Shown here piece after piece: positions 1 to 8,919 of a DNA stretch of 37,214 nt. The translations under genes and the position numbers were made by a program. The notes beneath the pieces are model-generated. The model was not told the DNA's origin. It worked only from the letters and a program-made list of their open reading frames with translations, and ran no database searches. Source of the DNA: Clostridia bacterium (lineage in GTDB: Bacteria > Bacillota > Clostridia > Oscillospirales > Acutalibacteraceae); assembly GCA_024403955.1 (NCBI GenBank), contig JAKSQX010000011.1, positions 1 through 37,214 of the forward strand, in the 5' to 3' direction. Position 1 is the first letter of the stretch. Every line of letters begins with the position of its first letter.

Positions 1-51
1 TCATATTTTGATGAGGCCGGAAGACTTGTATGTATTCCACCTAATTTATAA
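1..51 (+). CDS. C-terminal end of an upstream gene (partial)
   Basis: Frame 1 is open from the first base and stops at TAA 49-51, giving a 16-residue tail with the protein-like string DEAGRLVCIPPNL. A second frame is also open over this stretch, so the assignment rests only on the more natural residue composition. The product cannot be identified. Confidence 0.4.
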   Translation, partial: SYFDEAGRLVCIPPNL

Positions 52-125
52 TTTGAAGATTAATTAGGTATTTTCGAGCAATGACTCGTAATATAAAAAC
101 TATTATTTTAAAGGAGAGATTCACG

Positions 126-692
126 ATGAAACTTTCAAAGATTCTCGCACTCGTACTCGCACTTGCAATGGTATTCACATTTGCAGCATGCGCAAAGGCT
201 CCAGCAGCAGTTGATGAGCCAACAACAGAAGCAGCTACAGAGGCTCCAACAGAGGCAGAGCCAGTAGCAGCTCCAGAAGGCGCTCCAGAGATTAAGGACG
301 CTACAGAAAAGATCACATTTGCTGATTTCTCATTCAAAGTTAACGGCAAAGAGATCACAAACAAGGACCTCGAAGGTTGCTCAATCTACAAGATCACTGT
401 AGAGACAGTTAACTCAAAGGGTACAGCATCTGAAGCTACATACGGCGGCTATGCTATTAAGGACGTTCTTAAGGCAGCTGGTTGCGCAGACGCTACAAAG
501 ATCACAGCAGTTTGCAGCGATGGTTATGAAGGCGACGCTTACACAATCACAGACGTAAACGCTCCATATTGCCTCCTTGCTATTGAGAAGGATAAGGAGA
601 CAGGTGAAGAGGGCACAGTATGGTTTGCTCCTTGCCTTGAAGAGACATCTCAGGCTTACGCTAAGCTCGTAGTTGAGATCGTAGCTGAATAA
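126..692 (+). CDS. Small lipoprotein with a molybdopterin-oxidoreductase-like domain
   Basis: This 188-residue protein starts at ATG 126, 6 nt after AAAGGAGAG. Residues 1-20 are a lipoprotein signal ending at a FAAC lipobox, so it should be anchored outside the membrane by a diacylated Cys. An Ala/Glu/Pro/Thr-rich linker (about 21-55) leads to one compact domain. That domain has a VNGKEIT strand, a YGGYAIKDVLKAAG segment matching the W/Y-x-G-x-x-L-x-x-L-L element of the sulfite-oxidase (molybdopterin-binding) fold, and the CSDGY turn typical of the fold. No Cys sits where that family ligates Mo, so cofactor binding is uncertain. It resembles the repeats of the large lipoprotein at 9551-12442 and heads the same gene run. 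The fold assignment is inference from motifs; the lipoprotein call is firm. Confidence 0.75.
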   Translation: MKLSKILALVLALAMVFTFAACAKAPAAVDEPTTEAATEAPTEAEPVAAPEGAPEIKDATEKITFADFSFKVNGKEITNKDLEGCSIYKITVETVNSKGTASEATYGGYAIKDVLKAAGCADATKITAVCSDGYEGDAYTITDVNAPYCLLAIEKDKETGEEGTVWFAPCLEETSQAYAKLVVEIVAE

Positions 693-728
693 TTTAAAAT
701 TTAATTTCTGAAATTTTAAGTGAATCTG

Positions 729-752
729 AGGAGGGTGTGACGGCACCCTCCT
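729..752 (+). other. GC-rich intergenic hairpin without U-tract
   Basis: AGGAGGGTG (729-737) and CACCCTCCT (744-752) form a perfect 9-bp stem with a 6-nt loop between the first lipoprotein gene and xdhC. The bases after it are not T-rich, so it is more likely an mRNA 3'-end stabiliser or weak attenuator than a full terminator. A similar hairpin follows the large lipoprotein gene (12454-12477). Confidence 0.6.
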
Positions 753-787
753 GTGGTTCGACATTTTACTTTTTAGGGGAGACAGTC

Positions 788-1600
788 ATGAATATATTTG
801 AAGAGATGGTAAAAGCCAACAAGTCTTTTAAGGCATATGCTGTTGTTACTGTAGTAAATAGCAACGGCATCGGTACAGCTGATTCTGGTAAAAAGATGAT
901 TATGTATGCTGACGGTATGATCGTTGGTACAATTGGTGGTGGCCAATTTGAATTTGAATGTATGAAGATTGTAAGAGGAATGATTGCAAAGGGCAAAACA
1001 ACTGAGATGATAAATTTCTCTGGAGTAGACTTGCTCGTTGAAGTTTATGATGCAGGTAATACTCTTGTAGTTGTTGGCGGTGGCCATGTAGGTAATTGCT
1101 TGCTCAAAACTGCAAAACTTTTGCCTTTTGCAACTATTCTTATTGATGACCGTGATGAGGGTCTCATTACTGAAAGTAGAGAACTTGCAGATCACTATAT
1201 TAAATGCACAAACTATGAAGAAGCTATTCTATCATCTGAAATTCCAGAAGGCGCTTATTATTTCTGTGCCGCATGGAATCACGATTTTGATGCTCAAGGT
1301 CTTAAGGGAGCGCTTCAAAAGAATCCAAAGTATGTTGGAATGGTAGGCAGTCGTGAAAAAAAGGATGTTCTTTTTGCTATGCTTCGCGAACAGGGAGTGT
1401 CTGAGGAACAACTTGATTCAATTTATACGCCTGTAGGCCTTGATATCGCTGACGGTTCTCCAGCTGAAATAGCTTTTGCTATCATGGCAGAAATCTTAAT
1501 GATTAAAAATAACGGCACAGGAGAAAACTGCAAGGGAATTAAGACTAAATTCTTATCAAGTAACTGCGATAGTATGGTTGAACCAGTTGAGGAGGCTTAA
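788..1600 (+). CDS. XdhC/CoxI-family molybdenum cofactor insertion protein
   Basis: This 270-residue protein starts at ATG 788 behind AGGGGAGA. The N-terminal XdhC_CoxI domain carries GTIGGGQFE (about residues 47-55), matching the conserved glycine-rich element of the family. The C-terminal Rossmann domain begins with VVVGGGHVGN and later has GMVGSREKK. XdhC proteins bind Moco, help its sulfuration, and insert it into xanthine dehydrogenase-type hydroxylases. No such hydroxylase is in the window, so the client is unknown; it might serve the tungsten enzyme or a distant hydroxylase. The gene ends 2 nt before the next start, which supports cotranscription. Its place inside a run ending with Moco biosynthesis genes fits cofactor handling. 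Confidence 0.85.
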   Translation: MNIFEEMVKANKSFKAYAVVTVVNSNGIGTADSGKKMIMYADGMIVGTIGGGQFEFECMKIVRGMIAKGKTTEMINFSGVDLLVEVYDAGNTLVVVGGGHVGNCLLKTAKLLPFATILIDDRDEGLITESRELADHYIKCTNYEEAILSSEIPEGAYYFCAAWNHDFDAQGLKGALQKNPKYVGMVGSREKKDVLFAMLREQGVSEEQLDSIYTPVGLDIADGSPAEIAFAIMAEILMIKNNGTGENCKGIKTKFLSSNCDSMVEPVEEA

Positions 1601-1602
1601 TC

Positions 1603-2526
1603 GTGAAAAGACTATTTGCCCTTTTACTTTGCCTCTTAATGGTATTTTCTTTGTCTGCTTGTGCGAAAGAGGATACAACAGTTCCCAAGGGACCTGAATT
1701 CCCACTTCAGTCGGGTGATAACATCCACACTATCGCCTTTATCTCTGATACACAGAGATTTTCAGAGAAGACATTCAATGCGGTTTATCAGTCATTTGTT
1801 GATGACAAGGATAAATACAACATTGAGTATGCCGTTCATACTGGAGATATAATCCAGGAAGGTAATGACTTGGATGCTGAATTTACAATTGCAAAGAATG
1901 CAATGAGCAAGCTTGACGGTGTTATTCCTTATGGTGTACTCGCTGGTAACCATGACCAGGAATATAACTCGGACACACCATTTGCTCGCTATGCTAGTTT
2001 CTTTGGCGATGCATCATATAAAGACTGTGACTATTTTGCAGGCTCATATGCTGACTGTCGTGCACATGCTCAGCTCATTACAATCGGCAGCACAGATTTC
2101 ATCTTTGTATACATAAGTGATGGTCCTGATAAGGGCTGTGTTACTTTTGCAAATGAGATGTTTGCAAAGTATAGCGATAGAGTTGGTGTTCTCTGTACAC
2201 ATAAGTATCTTGAAGAGGACTTGGACCTCGATGATATGGGTGAATATCTTCTCAAAAAAGTTGTTGAGCCAAACGAGAATGTAAAACTCGTTCTCTGTGG
2301 ACATGAGTCTGGTGCTGGTTATACAGAATCTAAAGTTGGAGATAGAACTGTTCTTCAGGTTATGGCTGACTATCAGGATGCTCATAATGAGGGATCGCTT
2401 ATGTATCTTCAAATTGATGAGGATGCAGGAACTTTAACCGGTATCTCATATTCACCTATCAAGGATAACTATGATGGATATAAGGACGTTGATACTGATC
2501 AGTTCCAGGTAAAACTTCCTTGGTAA
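1603..2526 (+). CDS. Metallophosphoesterase lipoprotein
   Basis: The start is GTG 1603, with GGAGG at 1591-1595, which overlaps the end of the upstream gene. The 307-residue product has a lipoprotein signal (residues 1-19, LSAC lipobox). A calcineurin-like phosphoesterase core follows: FISDTQ (the subfamily with Gln in place of His in the first D-x-H block), HTGDII, AGNHDQE and CGHES, giving most of the Asp, Asn and His ligands of a two-metal site. It should act outside the membrane on an unknown phosphoester. It lies 22 nt before a radical SAM gene. No other domain is seen, and the substrate cannot be told from sequence. Confidence 0.85.
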   Translation: MKRLFALLLCLLMVFSLSACAKEDTTVPKGPEFPLQSGDNIHTIAFISDTQRFSEKTFNAVYQSFVDDKDKYNIEYAVHTGDIIQEGNDLDAEFTIAKNAMSKLDGVIPYGVLAGNHDQEYNSDTPFARYASFFGDASYKDCDYFAGSYADCRAHAQLITIGSTDFIFVYISDGPDKGCVTFANEMFAKYSDRVGVLCTHKYLEEDLDLDDMGEYLLKKVVEPNENVKLVLCGHESGAGYTESKVGDRTVLQVMADYQDAHNEGSLMYLQIDEDAGTLTGISYSPIKDNYDGYKDVDTDQFQVKLPW

Positions 2527-2548
2527 TATTTTTAAGGTTGGATAAATA

Positions 2549-3511
2549 ATGAATTGCAATTTTTGCGAATGGCGTTGCGATTTATCAAACGGAAACGGCA
2601 TCTGCGGCAGGTATAAATGTGAAAATGACAAGGTGGTCGAATGCGAGCCATTCGACTGGATTGATTTTTACCCTTATACCGTCGAGAGTATGCCGTTTTA
2701 CCATGTAATGCCAAATGAATATGTTATACAGACCGGTACAGTGAGCTGCAATGCTCACTGCAGCTATTGTATAAACTCACATTTGGCAATAGATAAAAAT
2801 GACGCTCGTAAACTTAAACATAAGAGCGCAGAGTCACTAGTTGCGCTCTGCAAACAGATGGATACTAAAGGTGTCGTATTTGCAATAAATGAGATCACCT
2901 GCTTTATCCCATCTGCAATAGAGGTTGCAAAGCAGCTTCATGCCGAGGGTCTCAAAGTTGGTTGCCTCACAAATGGTTTCCAGACTGAGGAGACGGCAAG
3001 GCTACTTGCTGACAATATGGACTTTATCAACGTAAGTCTTAAGTCCCTCTCAGATGAGTTCTATAAAAAAGACCTCGGTCTGTCCTCAGTACAGCCAGTC
3101 CTTAGAAACATAAAAATCTTTAATGAGAAGACTCATCTTGAGATTGTTACACCTCTTGTTCATGAGGTTGTAAATAATGAGATTTACGACATTATGAATT
3201 TCATCTACAGTGTGAATCCTGAAATCGTGTGGCACCTCTTCCGCCTCATGCCAAATTATGAGCGCGCAGATGAGCGTGACATGACACACGAGGAAATGTT
3301 GAAAATCTATGAGACCGCGAAGCAGAAATTGCCATATACATATCTTGGCAACTTTGCGGGTTCACAGTGGGTTGACACATATTGCCCAGATTGTGGCGAA
3401 CTCATTATTAAACGTATCTGCACAGGAGCTTGGCTCGGTGGAACAGTATTCAACAATGTTGTTGATGGATGTTGCCCTAAGTGCGGTAAAAAGATATCGG
3501 GAGTGTTTTAA
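2549..3511 (+). CDS. Radical SAM protein, AmrS/PflA-like (COG1180-type)
   Basis: This 320-residue protein starts at ATG 2549; upstream AAGG is a weak ribosome site. It opens with a Cys-rich segment (CNFCEWRC, then CGRYKC) like the N-terminal Zn/Fe motif of AmrS- and PflA-type enzymes. The radical SAM signature C-x3-C-x2-C is CNAHCSYC at about residues 67-74. A C-terminal zinc ribbon is formed by CPDCG and CPKCGKK. Radical SAM enzymes cleave S-adenosylmethionine with a [4Fe-4S] cluster to start radical chemistry; here the target is unknown. Its stop abuts the next ATG with no gap, so the two are almost certainly coupled and probably work together. No glycyl-radical enzyme is in the window, which argues against a plain activase role. 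Confidence 0.8.
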   Translation: MNCNFCEWRCDLSNGNGICGRYKCENDKVVECEPFDWIDFYPYTVESMPFYHVMPNEYVIQTGTVSCNAHCSYCINSHLAIDKNDARKLKHKSAESLVALCKQMDTKGVVFAINEITCFIPSAIEVAKQLHAEGLKVGCLTNGFQTEETARLLADNMDFINVSLKSLSDEFYKKDLGLSSVQPVLRNIKIFNEKTHLEIVTPLVHEVVNNEIYDIMNFIYSVNPEIVWHLFRLMPNYERADERDMTHEEMLKIYETAKQKLPYTYLGNFAGSQWVDTYCPDCGELIIKRICTGAWLGGTVFNNVVDGCCPKCGKKISGVF

Positions 3512-4666
3512 ATGTACGAGATAATGCTTGATGTAAATGGTTGGCAGGGTCTGTTTGATTTTCAAACTGGTGCACCGATCCCACTTGAAGGAAAGCCTTA
3601 TCTAAAACTTTCAAAGAAGATTTCAAGCAGACATCCTTATCCAGGAGATTTAAATCCGGAGACGACAGCGTGGACGACTGACTTTGCACTCGACGTAGTC
3701 AAAGAGTATGATCCAAGACTTATGCTTCTCTGTTATGCAAATGGCATGATAACCCGCATCAATTCAAAAATGGGTGCCGTTGAGACAAAGGACTTGGAGA
3801 GAGAACTCCTCTCAGAGGCTTTTCGTTTCGCTGAGGAGGCAAATTATGAGCCTATCATTGTCAGTACAGGTGATATGAGAAAAATTGATAAGGTTGTCAA
3901 CATGGATGATATTGAGGGATACTTCAATGTCTCATCTGACCCTTATATCGCAGGTATCTTTGGTGCTACACCAAAGGACTATGAGACAGTTCAAAATATC
4001 ATCGGAGTGAAGTCCTACTTAACAAAGCATGATTTCTTTGAGAAGTATCACATCTATGATGATTATGCTGTTGAGAGAACTCCAGATATCATACTCTTTG
4101 CTGAGGATGACTACGCTTTCACAAATACTGGTAACCGTGGCACAACTCTTGAAGAGATTCCGGCAAGAAAGAAGACCTTCAAAGCTTATTCAAAGCTCGA
4201 GGGTCTTCCAAATGATATTTTTAAGTTTAGAGAATTTATTGATTCTCATCTTGAACAGGGTAAGCGTATAGCTGTTATCGTACTTGAGGGTATTGATGAC
4301 GATAGCATGCCAGAGGGCTCAATCGATGTAAATAAGGAGAAGGATGGCATCTTTTATTCTGAGGGTGTTCTTTTCTATTACGCACTCTTAAATGCAAAAG
4401 AATTTAATGCTGTGGGAATGCCTTATATTTTCCACAACCCATTTACAAAGAGAAGACCAGATGCTAGATACTCATACAGTTATATAAAGACTGATAATTT
4501 CCAGGACCCAATCGGTTTCAACAGAGATTTTAAGACGGCATCAGTTGGCACTCGTTCAGGTATCTTCCATTCAGCATGTATGTGTGATTATTCATTTGAA
4601 TGTCACTGCAGAGGTCTTGCAGAGTCAGGTGTCTTGACCTTTATAAACAGCGAGAAACTCAAATAA
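3512..4666 (+). CDS. Unknown protein paired with the radical SAM enzyme
   Basis: This 384-residue protein starts directly after the preceding stop codon. It has no signal peptide or membrane segment, so it is probably cytoplasmic. I do not recognise the family. Visible features are a mixed alpha/beta pattern, an SSDPYIAGIFGATP segment, a PDIILFAEDDYAF strand followed by a Gly-Asn-rich loop (GNRGTT) faintly reminiscent of alkaline-phosphatase-superfamily hydrolases, and a Cys-rich C-terminus (ACMCDYSFECHC, about residues 357-368) that could bind metal. The strict coupling to the radical SAM gene suggests a substrate, partner or follow-on enzyme. The phosphatase-like resemblance is weak and should not be used as an annotation. 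Confidence 0.7.
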   Translation: MYEIMLDVNGWQGLFDFQTGAPIPLEGKPYLKLSKKISSRHPYPGDLNPETTAWTTDFALDVVKEYDPRLMLLCYANGMITRINSKMGAVETKDLERELLSEAFRFAEEANYEPIIVSTGDMRKIDKVVNMDDIEGYFNVSSDPYIAGIFGATPKDYETVQNIIGVKSYLTKHDFFEKYHIYDDYAVERTPDIILFAEDDYAFTNTGNRGTTLEEIPARKKTFKAYSKLEGLPNDIFKFREFIDSHLEQGKRIAVIVLEGIDDDSMPEGSIDVNKEKDGIFYSEGVLFYYALLNAKEFNAVGMPYIFHNPFTKRRPDARYSYSYIKTDNFQDPIGFNRDFKTASVGTRSGIFHSACMCDYSFECHCRGLAESGVLTFINSEKLK

Positions 4667-4685
4667 CTTAGAATGTGGTGGTTCT

Positions 4686-6434
4686 TTGTTAAAGAGACTA
4701 TATAAATACTCGGAGGGGTACAAGAGGGAGACGTATCTCGCATCAATCCTTGTTGTGCTTGAGATATTCTTTGATGTACTCATTCCGTATATAATTGCAC
4801 GTCTTATTGACGATGGCGTCACTGGTGGCAGTGTACGCCTAGTTCATATTTATGGCGCGCTCATTATTGCTGCAAGCGTTGTATCGCTTGTCTTTGGCGC
4901 ATTTTCTGCAAAATGCGCAGGCAAGGCGTCGGCTGGCTTTGCAGCTAACCTTCGCGCCGCAATGTATGAGAAGATTCTTCATTTCTCATATAGAGATATA
5001 GATGAATTCTCAGCATCAAGTATCGTCACAAGGATGACTACTGACACCAACAACTTGCGCAACTCATACTTGATGCTTGTTCGAATTGCATTCCGTGCAC
5101 CCTCTATGTTTATCTTCTCCGTCGCAATGGTTATTGCTGTCGGAGGAAAGATAGTACTCATCTACTGCGTACTTATTCCACTTCTTGTAGCAGTTGTTCT
5201 CTCACTTATGAAGGCAACTCGTGAGAAGTATAAAAAGGTATATGCTGCATACGATAAAATCAATTTGAAGATTGCGGAGAACCTCCGTGGCATTCGAGTT
5301 GTTAAGAGCTTCGCAGCAGAGGATAGGGAATCAAAGAAGTTTGAGGAGAGCACACAGGAAGTTTATGATAACTTCACATCTGCAGAGAAACTCCTCGCAT
5401 TCTCATTCCCATTCATGCAAATCACTGTAAATACATCACTCATAATCATCTCTTGGATAGCATCACACTGGATTGTGGCTGGAACGTTCACTCCAGGTGA
5501 GCTCACATCTTTGATTTCATATTCAATGCAGATATTTATGAGTGCCCGTCTTTTCATCACAGTGTCCTCATCAATTGCTCAATCTCAGGAGACAGCAAGA
5601 CGTTGCCTTGAGCTTATTGACCATGAGGTTGAGGACAAATCAAATGGAGATTCATTTGATGAGAAGAATTATGACTTAAAGTTTGATGATGTAAGTTTCA
5701 ACTACTTTGCTTACAAGGACGCAACTGATTCAAGTAACGCTATAAGCAATGTTAGTTTTAATATTAAGTCGGGTGAGACAATTGGTGTTATCGGACCTAC
5801 AGGTTGCGGTAAATCAACACTTGCCCTTTTGATGGCCAACCTCTATGAGGCGACAGATGGTAAGGTAACTCTCGGGGGTAAAGATATTAATGGTATATCT
5901 TCTACTGACCTTCGCCATAACGTAGTGGTTGTGCTTCAGCAGAGTATCCTCTTCTCTGGAACGGTAAGAGATAATCTTGTAAACGGACTCTCAAAAGCAG
6001 AGCAGGGCGAAGATCTCGATGAGAGAATTAAGACTGCGCTGACACTCGCAAAGGCGGAGTTTGTGTATGAGCTCGAGGGCGGTCTCGACTACGACCTCTC
6101 GCAGTCAGGTACAAACCTCTCCGGCGGTCAGCGCCAGAGAATATGTATCGCCCGTGCGCTTCTGCGCAATCCAAAGATTATTATATTCGATGACTCAACA
6201 TCTGCAATTGATGCAATGACAGAGAAGGCAATCCGTGAGAACCTTCATAAATCTCTTCCGGATGCCACAAAGATTTTTATCAGCCAGAGAATTGCGTCGG
6301 TTAAGGGCTGCGACAGAATTATTGTTCTCGACAACGGCACAGTTGATGCGATTGGTGAGAGCAAAGAGCTCTTAAATACAAGTAAAGTTTATGCTGATAT
6401 CTACAGCACTCAGATTGGGGGTGCTGCAATATGA
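4686..6434 (+). CDS. ABC exporter half-transporter, degenerate-site subunit
   Basis: The start is TTG 4686 behind GTGGTGG; no better in-frame start lies nearby. The 582-residue product is an ABC-B type half-exporter: six membrane helices (residues about 15-310), then an ATPase domain with Walker A GPTGCGKST (about 370), a Q-loop QQS, signature LSGGQ, and Walker B ending in FDDS (about 500-504). The catalytic Glu is replaced by Asp and the H-loop His by Gln (ISQRI). These are the hallmarks of the non-hydrolysing site subunit in heterodimeric exporters such as BmrC or TM287. Its last 4 nt overlap the start of the partner gene (ATGA). The substrate is unknown; the context suggests lipoprotein-module or cofactor-related export, but multidrug export is equally possible. 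Confidence 0.9.
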   Translation: MLKRLYKYSEGYKRETYLASILVVLEIFFDVLIPYIIARLIDDGVTGGSVRLVHIYGALIIAASVVSLVFGAFSAKCAGKASAGFAANLRAAMYEKILHFSYRDIDEFSASSIVTRMTTDTNNLRNSYLMLVRIAFRAPSMFIFSVAMVIAVGGKIVLIYCVLIPLLVAVVLSLMKATREKYKKVYAAYDKINLKIAENLRGIRVVKSFAAEDRESKKFEESTQEVYDNFTSAEKLLAFSFPFMQITVNTSLIIISWIASHWIVAGTFTPGELTSLISYSMQIFMSARLFITVSSSIAQSQETARRCLELIDHEVEDKSNGDSFDEKNYDLKFDDVSFNYFAYKDATDSSNAISNVSFNIKSGETIGVIGPTGCGKSTLALLMANLYEATDGKVTLGGKDINGISSTDLRHNVVVVLQQSILFSGTVRDNLVNGLSKAEQGEDLDERIKTALTLAKAEFVYELEGGLDYDLSQSGTNLSGGQRQRICIARALLRNPKIIIFDDSTSAIDAMTEKAIRENLHKSLPDATKIFISQRIASVKGCDRIIVLDNGTVDAIGESKELLNTSKVYADIYSTQIGGAAI

Positions 6435-8170
6435 AGCGACTTTTCTCATACTTTGATAAGCGACATATCTTACGCTTAACAGTTGTTGTAATCTGTATTA
6501 CGCTGAACTCTTTGGTAACTGTTGCAGCATCACTTTTCCTCAAAGCCTTGGTGGATAAGTATATCCCTGCAGTTATCAGTTCAGGAGGCACTGATTTCCA
6601 TGGCATCCTTGTTATCTGTATTCAGATGATGGGTGTATACCTCTTCAGTGCACTCTGTGCTTTGACTTACAACAGACTTATGGTAGACATATCTCAGACA
6701 ATCATTAAGAGAGTCCGCAACGATATGTTCCACCACCTCCAGAGACTTCCAATCAAGTACTTTGATCAGAATGAGTACGGCGACATCATGAGTAAGTTCA
6801 CCAATGATGCAGTAACTTTGGAGGACTTCTTAACAAGGACATTCCCAGATGCAGTTTCATTTATTATCACGATAACTGGTGTCCTCATCACAATGCTCTT
6901 CTTGAGCCCACTCGTAACAGGCGTAGTTCTTTTATCACTTGTTGGAATTCTTCTTTCCACAAGATTCTTGGGCAAGAAGAATAAGCAGAACTTCATGCGC
7001 CAGCAGAAGACAATGGGCGCGCTCAATGGCTTTACAGAGGAGAGTGTTGAGGGACTTAAGACAATTAAAGTCTTCTCATCTGAGAAGGAGAATGAGCAGT
7101 CTTTTGATAAGCTCAACAACAACCTCTACGGTACAACTAAGAAGGCCTCCTCATATGCAAATATGATGATGCCAATTACCGGAAATCTCGGTAATGTTCA
7201 GTATGCACTCATCGCCATCTTTGGTGGTGTACTTGCAATAAAGGGAATCGGCGGTCTCACAATCGGTATTATCGCTGCATTCCTTCAGATGAATAAGAGT
7301 TTCACCTCTTCAATCAGCCAGCTTGCGAATATGGTCAATGCCATCTCACAGGCAAAGGCCGGAATGGGTCGAATCTTCAACCTCCTTGACGAGGAAGAGG
7401 AGACAGATGAGGGAACTCTCGTTCTTGAAAATCCAAAGGGACATATTGAGTTTAAGAATGTAAGCTTCTCATATGTTGAGGGCACTCCAATCCTTAAGGA
7501 AGTCAGCTTTGAGATTAAACCTGGCACAAAGGTTGCTCTTGTTGGTTCAACTGGAGCGGGCAAGACAACTCTCGCGAGTCTCATCGGCAGATTCTATGAT
7601 GTCGACGAGGGAGAGATTCTCTTCGACGGAGTCAACATCAAGGAATACACTAAGGAATCACTAAGACTCGCCGCGGGTGTAGTTCTTCAGGACGTCAACT
7701 TGTTTACAGAGTCACTTCTTGAAAATATTCGCTTTGGTAACAGAGAGGCAACTGATGAGCAGTGCATCAGTGCTGCAAAGGCAACTAATGTTGATGCTTT
7801 CGCAACGAAGTTATCTGACGGCTATGCCACAGTTATCACGGGCAACTTAAGTGGCGTGTCCGGTGGACAGCGCCAGCTCATCTCAATCGCCCGTGCCGAG
7901 GTGGCAGAGCCAGCACTTATGATTCTCGATGAGGCGACCTCATCTGTTGATACACGTACAGAACTCTTAATTAATGAGAGTCTTGATACTGTTATGGATG
8001 ACAGAACATCTTTAGTTATCGCCCACAGACTTTCAACTATTAGAAACGCTGATAATATCATCGTTCTTGAGAATGGTGAAATAGTTGAGACAGGCAATCA
8101 CGATGAACTTATGAATAAGAAGGGCAGATATAACGAGCTATATACCTTGGCCTTTGAGAATGACAATTAA
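6431..8170 (+). CDS. ABC exporter half-transporter, catalytic subunit
   Basis: This 579-residue partner of the preceding gene starts at ATG 6431, inside the ATGA overlap. It has the same layout: six membrane helices, then an ATPase domain with Walker A GSTGAGKTT (about 372), Q-loop LQD, a slightly changed signature GVSGGQ, Walker B MILDEATSSVD with the catalytic Glu, and an intact H-loop AHRLS. Canonical Walker B and switch His here against Asp and Gln in the partner predict one working and one degenerate ATP site, as in BmrD or TM288. A lipoprotein gene follows after 14 nt. Confidence 0.92.
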   Translation: MKRLFSYFDKRHILRLTVVVICITLNSLVTVAASLFLKALVDKYIPAVISSGGTDFHGILVICIQMMGVYLFSALCALTYNRLMVDISQTIIKRVRNDMFHHLQRLPIKYFDQNEYGDIMSKFTNDAVTLEDFLTRTFPDAVSFIITITGVLITMLFLSPLVTGVVLLSLVGILLSTRFLGKKNKQNFMRQQKTMGALNGFTEESVEGLKTIKVFSSEKENEQSFDKLNNNLYGTTKKASSYANMMMPITGNLGNVQYALIAIFGGVLAIKGIGGLTIGIIAAFLQMNKSFTSSISQLANMVNAISQAKAGMGRIFNLLDEEEETDEGTLVLENPKGHIEFKNVSFSYVEGTPILKEVSFEIKPGTKVALVGSTGAGKTTLASLIGRFYDVDEGEILFDGVNIKEYTKESLRLAAGVVLQDVNLFTESLLENIRFGNREATDEQCISAAKATNVDAFATKLSDGYATVITGNLSGVSGGQRQLISIARAEVAEPALMILDEATSSVDTRTELLINESLDTVMDDRTSLVIAHRLSTIRNADNIIVLENGEIVETGNHDELMNKKGRYNELYTLAFENDN

Positions 8171-8184
8171 AAGGAGAATAAGAG

Positions 8185-8907
8185 ATGAACAGAATCTTAA
8201 AAGCAATTATTTGCGTCACTTTGGTGACAGCAATTGTTTTGAGTTTTGCAGCTTGTGCAAAGCCTGAAATTTTGGATGGTCCCGGAATGATTAATACAGT
8301 AGGTGAACTTCCAAAGGCAGATCCTGATCTCGATTCAATGTTCGGTGTTGATAAGAACATCACAACTTTGAACATAGACGAATATTTAGGTCGTGGAGAT
8401 ACTGTTTACCGTGACATGAGAATGCTCTATGACCCTGCAGACTATGCTGCAATTGGTGGAGATGCAGACCTCTCATTCTCTATCACAGGATTTAAGGTTG
8501 TTCCTTATCCATTTATCGGTTCACTTCAGACTCTTCCAGTAGACAATGCTTATACAGGCGAATGTCTCTACACTGTTGAGTGGAACGATGACGGAAGCAT
8601 TAAAGATGCATATCCAAACTATGTTGAGTCAGAACTCGCTCTTAAAGAACTCTTCCCACAGGATAAGAACATCATCCTCACTTGTGGAGGTGGCGGTTAT
8701 GCCGGCATGACACGTGCACTTCTTATCTTCCTTGGATGGGATGAGACAAAGCTCTACAACATCGGTGGTTCTTGGGAATACAAGGGTGACAACAGATTTG
8801 AGATTATGGTTTATCCAGAGGATGCCAATGATGCAAACTTCCTCGCTACATGGCGTGCAGATTATGCGTTCATCCAGTTCGATAAACTCCATTTGATTGC
8901 TGACTAA
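8185..8907 (+). CDS. Rhodanese-like lipoprotein
   Basis: The protein has 240 residues, starts at ATG 8185 and has AAGGAGA at 8171-8177. The signal peptide ends at a FAAC lipobox (Cys 24). The C-terminal half reads like a rhodanese domain: a long insert, then ILTCGGGGYAGMTRALLIFLG, where the Cys (about residue 163) sits at the start of the active-site loop, followed by the Gly-Trp-Asp and GGSW stretch common in rhodaneses. Rhodaneses carry sulfane sulfur on that Cys. An extracytoplasmic form next to other redox lipoproteins suggests sulfur or thiol chemistry outside the membrane. The loop differs from the classic C-x-x-G-x-R form, so activity is uncertain. Confidence 0.65.
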   Translation: MNRILKAIICVTLVTAIVLSFAACAKPEILDGPGMINTVGELPKADPDLDSMFGVDKNITTLNIDEYLGRGDTVYRDMRMLYDPADYAAIGGDADLSFSITGFKVVPYPFIGSLQTLPVDNAYTGECLYTVEWNDDGSIKDAYPNYVESELALKELFPQDKNIILTCGGGGYAGMTRALLIFLGWDETKLYNIGGSWEYKGDNRFEIMVYPEDANDANFLATWRADYAFIQFDKLHLIAD

Positions 8908-8919
8908 TCGAGGGACACT

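Noticed and set aside
52-125. Moco riboswitch or clear promoter before the first gene
   Set aside because: The gap is short and shows only a 4-bp CGAG/CTCG stem. TAATAT at 89-94 has no matching -35. The start of the operon may lie further upstream.
414-764. Antisense open frames within the first lipoprotein and many later genes
   Set aside because: They mirror strong codon bias on the coding strand, lack ribosome sites and have no protein-like motifs.
3512-4666. Alkaline phosphatase or phosphodiesterase annotation
   Set aside because: Only a vague strand-loop likeness is seen; metal ligands of that superfamily could not be placed.
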